Part shown: positions 1 to 5,863 of the stretch, one piece after another
How the letters are laid out: each line of letters starts with the position of its first letter
Position numbering within the stretch: position 1 is the first letter of the stretch
Source: Candidatus Diapherotrites archaeon CG08_land_8_20_14_0_20_34_12
GTDB lineage: Archaea; Iainarchaeota; Iainarchaeia; Iainarchaeales; 0-14-0-20-34-12
Direction: 5' to 3'
Length of the DNA: 5,863 nt
Assembly: GCA_002779065.1 (NCBI GenBank)
Contig: PEXL01000016.1
Span: 32,532 to 38,394 of the forward strand
Program-made: the position numbers and the translations under genes
The notes under the pieces: generated by a model
The model's input: the letters and a program-made list of their open reading frames with translations, nothing else
Told to the model about the DNA's origin: nothing
The model's database searches: none

Positions 1-1
1 T

Positions 2-2695
2 AATTATAATTTTGCCTCTCTTCTTGATGGGAATTATACTTTAGATATTAATGTTTTTGATGAAACTGGTGCTTTCTCATATGTTCATTCCCCTTCATTT
101 ATGGTTGATTCAAAAAAGCCGGACGTAAATGCAGATTACAATGCAAAATGGCAGGATTCAAATGCTACAGTTTATCTTTATTGCAATGATTTGAATCCAC
201 AAAGCGGAATAGGGAATACAAGTGGAGCTTCAACAATTACTTATACTTTAGATGGGTCTTCTCTAACATACTCAGCATCAACAGGAATCTCAATCACTTC
301 TGAATTAAATCATACCTTGGCTTTTTACTGTGTTGATTTAGCAGGCAATCAAAGTGATACGAATACAATTTATGTTAAAATTGATAAAACAGACCCGACA
401 ATCACTTCAGATAAAAATGTTAGCAAGAAAATAAATACTTCAATTGATGTAAACGTTGCAGATTCTTTATCAGGATTAAATCAAGCAGATGTTTTAATGA
501 ATGTAAAAAATGCAAGCGGTGTTTCTTATGGTGGAACATTAACTAAAACAGCAAGAACAGACACAAACGGTTATGTTTTGACATTCATACCAACAAGTAC
601 TTTTGCAGATGGAAATATATGGATTGACATTAATGCAGTTGATGCAGCAGGCAATGATCTTAACATCAGTTTCTTTTACTCTATTGACACACAAGCACCG
701 ACAATTTCTGCAATAAAATTAGCAACATCAAGCATAGCATATGCTGCTACAGATAAGAATTATGTCACTACATCAACTCCTACTTTTGATATAAATGGTT
801 ATGATGCAGATCATTATACCCAAACAAGTGCTTTGAGAATGTTGTTTTCCTGTGATAATTCAACATGGTCTTCAGCAGAATCTTTTGCAACAACAAAATC
901 AAACTTTAACATAGTTTCTGGTTCCTATGGCTGTACAGCAATTAGTGATGGAAGCAGAACAATTTATATGAAAATTTTGGATTTAGCGGATAATAATCTT
1001 AATTCAAGTGTGGTTTTGTATTATGACACTAATGGGCCATCTACTTCAATGCTATCTGCTAGTGTAACCGGAAGTACTATTAATCTGACCTGGACTTCTG
1101 CAGTAACAACAGGGGCCTCAGTAAAAGATTATGAAGTATATAAAAATGATAATAATGTAGGAAACACGACAAGTGCAAGTTATTCTTTCACAAGCCAATT
1201 AAATGGCGCTTATACCTTTAAAGTGAGGGCAAAGGATTATGCCGGGAACTATGGTTCATTTAGTTCAACAATTTCAGCAACAGTAAGTGCATCAACAACT
1301 ACTACAACTACTACGACCACAACAACTACAACAGATACGGAAAAACCAACGCTTACCTGGGTTAATCCTGAAAAGGACGAAAAACATTTTTCAGAATCAA
1401 AGGTAAAATTCAGTGTGAAAGCAAGTGATAATATGGGAGTAAAATCAGTCCAATTTTTGCTTGATGATAATGCGTTATCTATAGTTGGATCAGCAGATTC
1501 AAATGGCAATTATTCGCTTGAATATGCTGTTGATTCTTCAAAATATGGCAAACATACCCTTAAAGCAAGAGTATTTGGAAAAGGCGGGGGCAGTGATAAA
1601 ACAGAATCAGCAAAAACAATATATTTTGACAGTTTGGAACAAACAGGCACAAAAATTGCTGTTGAGGAATTAACAAATTTAAAAACAGCCATAGTGGATA
1701 AAGTATCAATACTTTTGGATTTCAATTTAGAATTGCCTGAAGAAATTTCTTTAGAGCTTTCCAAAGCAAATCTCGCTTTAAGCCAAGCAAGTGCTGCACT
1801 TACTGATAATAATTACAGCACAGCATCAGAAAAAGCAGATGCAGCAAAGAAAGCATACGATAAAATAATTGCTTCATTTGATGTAAATGTAACAGAAAAA
1901 GCAGTTGAATTTACCAAAACAGAATTTGCTGATAAATTAAAAGAATTGAAAACAGATGAAACAATTTTGAAAGATGCGATTTCAACTTTAGATAAAGTAA
2001 ATTTAACCAAAACAATGAAAGTGCTTGAGTTTAAGCATAAGGATTCAGTTAAACATTATGTCAAATTTGTCATAAAAATAGCAAGAGATGAGAATTATCT
2101 CTCAGATTTAAACCTGAATATTTTAGAAGTAATTCCTAAAGGGATTGCAAAAGATGCAAATATGATAAAATCTGCATATAAATTTACAGTAATTGAATCA
2201 GATCCAGTAATTCTATTCAATGTTTTCTTGAAAGGAAAATCAATTATAGATTCTAATACTGATGTGAACGCTGGTACTGATTTGAATGCGGATACAAATA
2301 CAGTTGGAAGCCTTGCTGATGAAAATTCAGATTTACTTGAATCTTTTGCCGAGATTACTTATGAAATAACGGGAAGCGTGGAAGATTCTAATGCTCTTTC
2401 TGGCGATTTAAAAGCATTATTTTCCCCTACAGTTATTCTGAGTGAAACCGTTGATGTAATAGGAAAAGTATCCTCTACAAAAACTTCAGGATTCCAATTC
2501 CCAGAATTTACTTTTTCGTGGTGGATGCCATTAATTATTATTGTATTAATTGTAATAATTTTGGCAATAGTCCTGATAGGCAGAAGGAATAAGGGTTATT
2601 CACATAAGAAAGATTCAGGATTTTCCCTAGTAGGTAAAGATTCACACCCGGTAGAGGAATTTGCTGAAGGAAGAAAATTCAAATATAGAGGGTAA
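2..2695 (+). CDS. Large Ig/FN3-repeat surface protein with poly-Thr linker and C-terminal membrane anchor (5'-partial)
   Basis: The frame is open from nt 2 (NYNFASLLDGNYTLDINVF), so the gene begins upstream and the ATG at 101 is internal; 897 residues are visible, numbered from nt 2. Ig-like repeats end in D-x-x-x-P boundaries near residues 36-43, 128-133 and 229-234. An FN3-like domain covers about 346-430, Thr13 lies at 432-444, and another Ig-like domain spans 445-543. A helical segment (about 545-640) follows, then a beta domain with IPKGIA (711-716) and ESDPVI (732-737), a pattern I associate with archaeal surface proteins. One hydrophobic helix (about 840-859) precedes GRRNK and a short basic tail, suggesting an outside-facing protein with a cytoplasmic tail. 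Cysteine pairs C61/C110 and C284/C311 could form disulfides. About 16 N-x-S/T sequons all precede the anchor. The role is probably adhesion or envelope structure; the ligand is unknown. Confidence 0.85.
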   Translation, partial: NYNFASLLDGNYTLDINVFDETGAFSYVHSPSFMVDSKKPDVNADYNAKWQDSNATVYLYCNDLNPQSGIGNTSGASTITYTLDGSSLTYSASTGISITSELNHTLAFYCVDLAGNQSDTNTIYVKIDKTDPTITSDKNVSKKINTSIDVNVADSLSGLNQADVLMNVKNASGVSYGGTLTKTARTDTNGYVLTFIPTSTFADGNIWIDINAVDAAGNDLNISFFYSIDTQAPTISAIKLATSSIAYAATDKNYVTTSTPTFDINGYDADHYTQTSALRMLFSCDNSTWSSAESFATTKSNFNIVSGSYGCTAISDGSRTIYMKILDLADNNLNSSVVLYYDTNGPSTSMLSASVTGSTINLTWTSAVTTGASVKDYEVYKNDNNVGNTTSASYSFTSQLNGAYTFKVRAKDYAGNYGSFSSTISATVSASTTTTTTTTTTTTTDTEKPTLTWVNPEKDEKHFSESKVKFSVKASDNMGVKSVQFLLDDNALSIVGSADSNGNYSLEYAVDSSKYGKHTLKARVFGKGGGSDKTESAKTIYFDSLEQTGTKIAVEELTNLKTAIVDKVSILLDFNLELPEEISLELSKANLALSQASAALTDNNYSTASEKADAAKKAYDKIIASFDVNVTEKAVEFTKTEFADKLKELKTDETILKDAISTLDKVNLTKTMKVLEFKHKDSVKHYVKFVIKIARDENYLSDLNLNILEVIPKGIAKDANMIKSAYKFTVIESDPVILFNVFLKGKSIIDSNTDVNAGTDLNADTNTVGSLADENSDLLESFAEITYEITGSVEDSNALSGDLKALFSPTVILSETVDVIGKVSSTKTSGFQFPEFTFSWWMPLIIIVLIVIILAIVLIGRRNKGYSHKKDSGFSLVGKDSHPVEEFAEGRKFKYRG
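1295..1333 (+). repeat. Poly-threonine linker (13 consecutive Thr codons) in the surface protein
   Basis: Thirteen threonine codons in a row join the FN3-like domain to the next Ig-like domain. ACA, ACT, ACG and ACC are all used, so this is not a pure trinucleotide microsatellite and the tract appears to be kept at the protein level. Thr-rich linkers in archaeal S-layer and surface proteins are commonly proposed to be O-glycosylated, rigid spacers. Glycosylation here is inference. The opposite strand reads as a poly-valine open frame, which is an artefact of this tract. Confidence 0.9.
2249..2302 (+). repeat. Asp/Asn/Thr-rich low-complexity insert in the surface protein
   Basis: Residues 750-767 (numbered from nt 2) read DSNTDVNAGTDLNADTNT, an imperfect repeat in which TDxNA recurs. 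It lies between the strand around residues 734-745 (DPVILFNVFLKG) and the later EITYEITG strand, so it looks like an extended acidic loop inside the membrane-proximal beta domain. The D-x-N spacing resembles acidic calcium-binding loops but does not match a canonical EF-hand or dockerin motif. Calcium binding is therefore only a possibility; a flexible linker is equally likely. Confidence 0.6.
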
Positions 2696-2734
2696 TTTTT
2701 TACCTTCTTTCCCTTTTTTTATTTTTCTTTTTTT
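2696..2734 (+). terminator. T-run pyrimidine tract terminator after the surface-protein gene
   Basis: Immediately after the TAA stop the plus strand is almost entirely pyrimidine, with T-runs at 2696-2701 (6), 2714-2720 (7), 2722-2726 (5) and 2728-2734 (7). I see no stable inverted repeat before the runs, so it does not look like a bacterial intrinsic hairpin terminator. Archaeal RNA polymerase terminates at consecutive U-runs without needing a hairpin, and several runs in series would make this efficient. It separates the surface-protein transcript from the downstream reductase. Confidence 0.65.
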
Positions 2735-2740
2735 AGGGCA

Positions 2741-2756
2741 GCAAACATATTTTAAA
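2741..2756 (+). promoter_or_regulatory. Probable archaeal BRE/TATA promoter for the reductase gene
   Basis: GCAAAC (2741-2746) is a possible BRE and is followed by ATATTTTAAA (2747-2756), a TATA-like box. The box centre is about 37 nt before the ATG at 2789, so initiation about 25 nt downstream would leave a leader of roughly 10 nt. The only ribosome-binding candidate is a weak AGGT at 2780-2783. The position just after a terminator supports a promoter here, but the match to consensus is imperfect. Confidence 0.45.
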
Positions 2757-2788
2757 GATGTTCTGTTGTTTAATTAGTTAGGTATAAA

Positions 2789-3934
2789 ATGGCCAATCAA
2801 GTTACTATTGTGGGAGCCGGTCCTGTTGGTTTGCATTTGGCATCCAAATTATTTGATTCTGGCATTTCTTCTTTAATAATTGAAGAACATTCCGAGGTTG
2901 GTGTGCCTGTAAATTGTTCTGGCCTAATTTCTGAATCAGGCTGCCATACCTTAGGTTTAGCCCTTGACGGTGTTTTAGTAAATGAAATAAGTGGTGCGGA
3001 TATTTATTCACCTTCGGGCTCAAAACTCACTATTGAAAGAAAAAGGCCTGTCGCTTATGTTGTAAATCGTGAATTGTTTGACAAGAATTTATACAAAAAA
3101 GCTGTTTCAAAAAATGTTGAAATTGATTTTAATTCCAAAGTAATTAATTTTACCGGCAAGAATGTTTTCTACCAGAAAGATAATTATGGAACAATGTCTA
3201 AATCAAAGTTAATTATAGGTGCAGATGGTGTTCAATCCAAAGTAAGGGAACTTATGAATCTGAATGCCCCACATAATATGTTTGTGCATGCTTACCAACA
3301 AATGATTTCAGGGGATTTTGACCCAAAAAAAGTTAATGTTTACCTTTGCAAAGAAGCTGTTGGTTTCTTTGCATGGCTTATTCCACACTCTAAAAAAGAA
3401 GCAGACTTGGGTATCGGGGTTACTTTAGGAAATAACCCTAAAAATGCATTCGATTCATTCTATGCTAGTCAAAGTTTTGAGTTTGAAAAACTTTCAGAAA
3501 ACAGCTCCATTATCCCTATTGGCCCGCCATTTAAACATACAGTTGCTGAAAATCAATTATTGGTTGGGGATGCCGCGTTCCAAACAAAAGCAACTACTGG
3601 CGGAGGCATTATCTTTGGCCTTAGGGCGGCCGAGATTGCGGCACAGGCAATTTCTGACAATATATTAAAATCAAAACCTCTTGGGAATTATGAAAAACTT
3701 TTATCTGGTTTAAATAAAGAATTAGCTTTGCACTGGAAGATAAGATCTTATCTAAATTCTCTTGGCCCTGAAAACACTGAAAAATTGTTCCAGAAAGCAA
3801 AGAGGGCAGGCGTAGCAGAATTCCTTACAAGTTATGGTGACATGGATAATCCCTCAAAGTTTGTAGGTAAAATATTCAGGAAACCATCAATGCTTACATT
3901 ATTCCCTGAAGCCCTAAAATTCATTTTAGGTTAA
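2789..3934 (+). CDS. Geranylgeranyl reductase family FAD-dependent oxidoreductase
   Basis: This complete 381-residue flavoprotein is a little short for its family (about 390-450). The start is well placed: the Rossmann strand and FAD-binding GAGPVG motif (residues 9-14) follow at once, with the acidic end of strand 2 at E32/E33. PVNCSGLIS (40-48) carries the conserved cysteine (C43) of the family. GADG (144-147) is the mid-protein flavoprotein motif, GFFAWLIP (192-199) matches the family's x-W-x-x-P substrate-cavity signature and leads to LGIGV, and LLVGDAA...TTGGGI (257-274) is the second FAD motif. Characterised relatives hydrogenate geranylgeranyl chains of archaeal ether lipids or isoprenoid diphosphates, using a reduced cofactor or ferredoxin. 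It is probably a cytosolic enzyme working at the membrane surface. The exact substrate cannot be read from sequence; a quinone-chain reductase or another member of this flavoprotein superfamily is possible. It has its own likely promoter. Confidence 0.85.
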   Translation: MANQVTIVGAGPVGLHLASKLFDSGISSLIIEEHSEVGVPVNCSGLISESGCHTLGLALDGVLVNEISGADIYSPSGSKLTIERKRPVAYVVNRELFDKNLYKKAVSKNVEIDFNSKVINFTGKNVFYQKDNYGTMSKSKLIIGADGVQSKVRELMNLNAPHNMFVHAYQQMISGDFDPKKVNVYLCKEAVGFFAWLIPHSKKEADLGIGVTLGNNPKNAFDSFYASQSFEFEKLSENSSIIPIGPPFKHTVAENQLLVGDAAFQTKATTGGGIIFGLRAAEIAAQAISDNILKSKPLGNYEKLLSGLNKELALHWKIRSYLNSLGPENTEKLFQKAKRAGVAEFLTSYGDMDNPSKFVGKIFRKPSMLTLFPEALKFILG

Positions 3935-3941
3935 TTAATGC

Positions 3942-3970
3942 TTTAATAACATACTATTATCCTTTTAATT
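3942..3970 (+). promoter_or_regulatory. Possible TATA-like elements upstream of the glycosyltransferase
   Basis: The 55-nt gap between the reductase stop and the glycosyltransferase ATG (3990) contains two TATA-like stretches: TTTAATAA at 3942-3949 and TTTTAATT at 3963-3970. The second is centred about 23 nt before the ATG, which would suit a leaderless transcript. In a region this AT-rich such matches are weak evidence. Co-transcription with the reductase is also plausible, because no strong terminator tract like the one at 2696-2734 separates the two genes. Confidence 0.25.
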
Positions 3971-3989
3971 CTCAAAATGATGATATATT

Positions 3990-5090
3990 ATGAAAATAGC
4001 ACATATTACAAATCATTTTTATCCATGCATCGGCGGCATAGAAACATTTATTCTTGATCTCTGCAAAGAACTCCAAAAAAATAAAATTTCTTGCAAAGTA
4101 ATCTGCTTGGATAAATGTGCAAATTCAAAACAAAAATTAGGCAATTATTCTAAATTAGGCGATCCGGAAATAACCAGAATTCCTTTTTTAGATCTCAAAT
4201 ATTACAAAATAGCACCAGCAGTCCTGAATCACATTAAAGATTCTGACATTTTACATGTGCATGGAATAGGATTTTTTTCAGATTTTTTGCTTTTGACAAA
4301 ATTCCTGCATAAAAAGCCAATTATCGTGCAGTCTCACGGCGGGATTTTCCACACAAAAAATCTTGGCTTTTTGAAAATGATTTATTTTAACCTTATTGAA
4401 AGATTTTTGCTAAGTTTTGCTGAAATGGTTATATTGGATAGTATCCAAGATTATGCCTTTTTCAGTAAGATTTTGCCAAAAAATAAGCTTACTCACATAG
4501 AGAATGCTATTTCCTTGGATGATTTTTCAAATTTACCAAGCAAAAAGGAAAAAAACTCTTTTTTGTTTGTTGGCAGAATCAGCAAAAACAAAAGAGTTGA
4601 TTTGTTAATCCAAGCTTTTTGCTTTTTGTTAAAATCCATGCCAGATGCAAAGCTTTATATCATAGGCAATGATTTTGATTATTGTTTGCAAAAATGCAAG
4701 GAACTTGTTCAGAAAAATAATTTGCAAAAAAATATTCTTTTTGTTGGAGAGCTCCCAAGAAATAAATTGCTAGAGTATTATTCCAAATCAGAATATATTG
4801 TTTCAGCTTCATCCTATGAAGGCTTTGGAATATCTATTGTTGAAGGTTTAGCTTCGGGCTGCATCCCCCTACTTAACAATATTCCACAATTTAATGAATT
4901 TGTGAAAGATTTAGGGAAAGAATTTATAATTGATTTTGAAAACTCGGAAAAAGCAGCAAAGCAGATTTCTGAAATATCTAAATCATCAAATAAAAATATG
5001 GCCGAAAAATGCCAAAAAATTGCGAAGAAATATTCTTGGGAAAATAAGATTGATGAGTTTAAGAATATTTATGCAAAATTGCTAATTTGA
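3990..5090 (+). CDS. GT-B glycosyltransferase, family 4 type
   Basis: A complete 366-residue enzyme expected to move a sugar from a nucleotide-sugar donor to a lipid-linked or protein-linked acceptor on the cytoplasmic face of the membrane. The N-terminal acceptor half opens with MKIAHITNHFYPCIGGIE, whose G15-G16 loop is typical of GT4, and includes ILHVHG (H89, H91) and QSHGG (114-118). The C-terminal donor half starts at FVGRISKNKR (G195, R196, K201) and contains LYIIG, ILFVGEL and the E-x7-E pair E277/E285 in YEGFGISIVEG. The end (YSWENKIDEF) is the usual closing helix. No signal peptide or membrane segment is evident. Upstream ATGs at 3977 and 3980 are out of frame, so 3990 is the start. 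Donor and acceptor are unknown; glycolipid or surface-glycan synthesis fits the neighbouring lipid reductase and sequon-rich surface protein, but that link is inference. The stop directly abuts the convergent GGDEF gene. Confidence 0.9.
   Translation: MKIAHITNHFYPCIGGIETFILDLCKELQKNKISCKVICLDKCANSKQKLGNYSKLGDPEITRIPFLDLKYYKIAPAVLNHIKDSDILHVHGIGFFSDFLLLTKFLHKKPIIVQSHGGIFHTKNLGFLKMIYFNLIERFLLSFAEMVILDSIQDYAFFSKILPKNKLTHIENAISLDDFSNLPSKKEKNSFLFVGRISKNKRVDLLIQAFCFLLKSMPDAKLYIIGNDFDYCLQKCKELVQKNNLQKNILFVGELPRNKLLEYYSKSEYIVSASSYEGFGISIVEGLASGCIPLLNNIPQFNEFVKDLGKEFIIDFENSEKAAKQISEISKSSNKNMAEKCQKIAKKYSWENKIDEFKNIYAKLLI
5005..5019 (-). terminator. Candidate T-run terminator for the GGDEF gene, inside the glycosyltransferase
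   Basis: On the minus strand, T-runs of five and six bases (complement of A5 at 5005-5009 and A6 at 5014-5019) lie about 70-85 nt past the GGDEF stop, within the 3' end of the glycosyltransferase gene. They are the counterpart of the plus-strand run at 5114-5120. A-runs also simply encode lysines here, so the call is tentative. Confidence 0.2.
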
Positions 5091-5863
5091 TTATCTTCTA
5101 CCAGCTTTCTTCCTTTTTTTATCAGTATACATTCTTTGTTCAGCCTTTTTGAATATTTTGTGATAAGGATCTTCTAATGTTTGGAATTCCCCTTTTATGG
5201 AACAACCCACAGCTATTGAACCCAATCTTGGTTTTACTGGCTTTTTAAGTTCCCATTTCCTTCCGAATTCTTCCTCAACTTCTTGCATGAATGTTGCAGT
5301 ATGTGCTCTAGCATTTTTTAGTATATGGCTTACTGGGAAAATAATCGCAAATTCATCCCCTCCAACCCTTCCAACCAATGCATTATATTTGGAAGCTAAT
5401 GAAGCCACAGTTTCTGCTGTTGCATCTATCAATTTATCTCCTTCAGTATGGCCTAATAAGTCATTTCTCTTTTTCAAGTTATTTGCGTCAATATAAATAA
5501 AGGCAAAATTGCCTCTTTCTCTTAAATGAGCTCTGGCTCTTTGCTCAAAAGCTTCTTTGTTGTATAAGCCGGTTCTCTCATCCCTCTCTGCTTTGTTAAC
5601 TATGCCAACTAATCTTTTACTCAACATAGTTCTGACTGTATGTTTTGTTCCTTCCAATGTTTCTCTTGCTTGCTCCTCTTTTCTGCCCCGAGTAAATTCG
5701 CCATGTTTAAGGTTTGCAAGTCTTACAGCCTTTCTTGCAACATATTCCATTGCAACATCAGTTAACCGCTGTAATCCTTTTGCATCAGTTACAACCGAGC
5801 CAGGATATTCTCTCCAAGCGGCCGAGAGTACTGGCTGGCTGAAAGGCTGCCAGGTGAACGGTC
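5091..5863 (-). CDS. GGDEF-domain protein, probable diguanylate cyclase (5'-partial)
   Basis: Read right to left, the frame stays open to the window edge, adding 37 codons before the ATG at 5750, so the gene is truncated at its 5' end; 256 residues are visible, numbered from nt 5861. A helical, charged stretch (about 38-93), probably a signalling linker, precedes a full GGDEF domain. Visible motifs are DERTGLYN (94-101), FIYIDANNLKKRND (metal-binding D125, guanine-binding N133, D134), GHTEGD (D142), GRVGGDEF (GGDEF at 167-171, nt 5349-5363) and the terminal RMYTDKK. All main catalytic positions look intact, so synthesis of c-di-GMP from two GTP is the default prediction. The inhibitory I-site RxxD, expected five residues before GGDEF, reads KYNA and is absent. 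Any sensor domain lies outside the window. No EAL or PilZ partner is visible. Another product, such as a different cyclic dinucleotide, cannot be excluded. Confidence 0.88.
   Translation of the reverse strand, partial: PFTWQPFSQPVLSAAWREYPGSVVTDAKGLQRLTDVAMEYVARKAVRLANLKHGEFTRGRKEEQARETLEGTKHTVRTMLSKRLVGIVNKAERDERTGLYNKEAFEQRARAHLRERGNFAFIYIDANNLKKRNDLLGHTEGDKLIDATAETVASLASKYNALVGRVGGDEFAIIFPVSHILKNARAHTATFMQEVEEEFGRKWELKKPVKPRLGSIAVGCSIKGEFQTLEDPYHKIFKKAEQRMYTDKKRKKAGRR
5114..5120 (+). terminator. Candidate T-run terminator for the plus-strand genes, inside the convergent gene
   Basis: A run of seven T begins 23 nt after the glycosyltransferase stop. It lies within the 3' end of the opposite-strand GGDEF gene, where it encodes lysine codons of the basic C-terminus. 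With no intergenic DNA between the two stops, plus-strand transcripts must end inside the GGDEF gene or beyond, and this is the nearest suitable run. A single run in AT-rich DNA is weak evidence. Confidence 0.35.

Noticed and set aside
101..103. ATG at 101 as the true start of the surface protein
   Set aside because: The frame is open to the left edge and the upstream residues form the end of an Ig-like repeat, so this methionine is internal. No promoter or signal peptide is found there.
1295..1333. Trinucleotide microsatellite subject to slippage
   Set aside because: The tract mixes ACA, ACT, ACG and ACC codons, so DNA-level repeat purity is low and replication slippage is less likely than with a uniform repeat.
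1249..1509. Antisense open frame containing a poly-valine run
   Set aside because: It is the reverse complement of the poly-Thr linker and flanking Ig domains; the plus-strand domain pattern is clear and continuous, so this frame is a by-product.
5197..5496. Plus-strand open frame of 99 codons opposite the GGDEF domain
   Set aside because: It overlaps the catalytic core of a convincing minus-strand GGDEF gene and shows no recognisable motif of its own.
3626..5828. Shared GC-rich word GCGGCCGAGA in the reductase gene (near 3626) and near the right edge (5819-5828)
   Set aside because: The match is only about ten bases, lies in coding sequence in both places, and is on opposite coding strands; chance is sufficient.
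1..5863. CRISPR array, insertion sequence, tRNA or phage genes
   Set aside because: I saw no regularly spaced direct repeats, terminal inverted repeats, transposase or integrase motifs, or cloverleaf-like segments. The intergenic gaps (93 and 55 nt) are too short to hide a large element.

Overview
The window is AT-rich throughout most of its length. It reads as a cell-envelope region of an archaeon, most likely a small-genome DPANN-type lineage; I cannot fix the phylum by eye. Four signs point to archaea: a geranylgeranyl-reductase-family flavoprotein (the family that saturates archaeal isoprenoid lipids); a long Ig/FN3-type surface protein with a poly-threonine linker, many N-glycosylation sequons and a single C-terminal membrane anchor followed by a basic tail; a gene end followed by T-runs with no obvious hairpin; and starts without clear Shine-Dalgarno sites, next to TATA-like boxes. 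No rRNA, tRNA or other marker is present to settle it.

Layout: (1) nt 2-2695, plus strand, a surface/adhesin-like protein whose N-terminus lies beyond the left edge; the frame is open from the first codons, so the ATG at 101 is internal. (2) nt 2696-2788, a non-coding gap holding a pyrimidine-rich terminator tract and then a probable promoter. (3) nt 2789-3934, plus strand, a complete FAD-dependent reductase of the geranylgeranyl reductase family. (4) nt 3990-5090, plus strand, a complete GT-B fold, family-4-type glycosyltransferase. (5) nt 5091-5863, minus strand, a C-terminal GGDEF (diguanylate cyclase-type) protein whose N-terminus lies beyond the right edge. Its stop codon abuts the glycosyltransferase stop with no base between them.

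The three plus-strand genes share a cell-surface theme: a probably glycosylated exported protein, an enzyme for membrane lipid saturation and a sugar transferase. That they cooperate is inference from proximity. The convergent GGDEF gene is the most unusual element. Its active-site motifs look intact and the usual product-inhibition site is absent, and this kind of signalling domain is uncommon in archaea. I do not see a clearly new multi-gene system, CRISPR array, mobile element or RNA gene.
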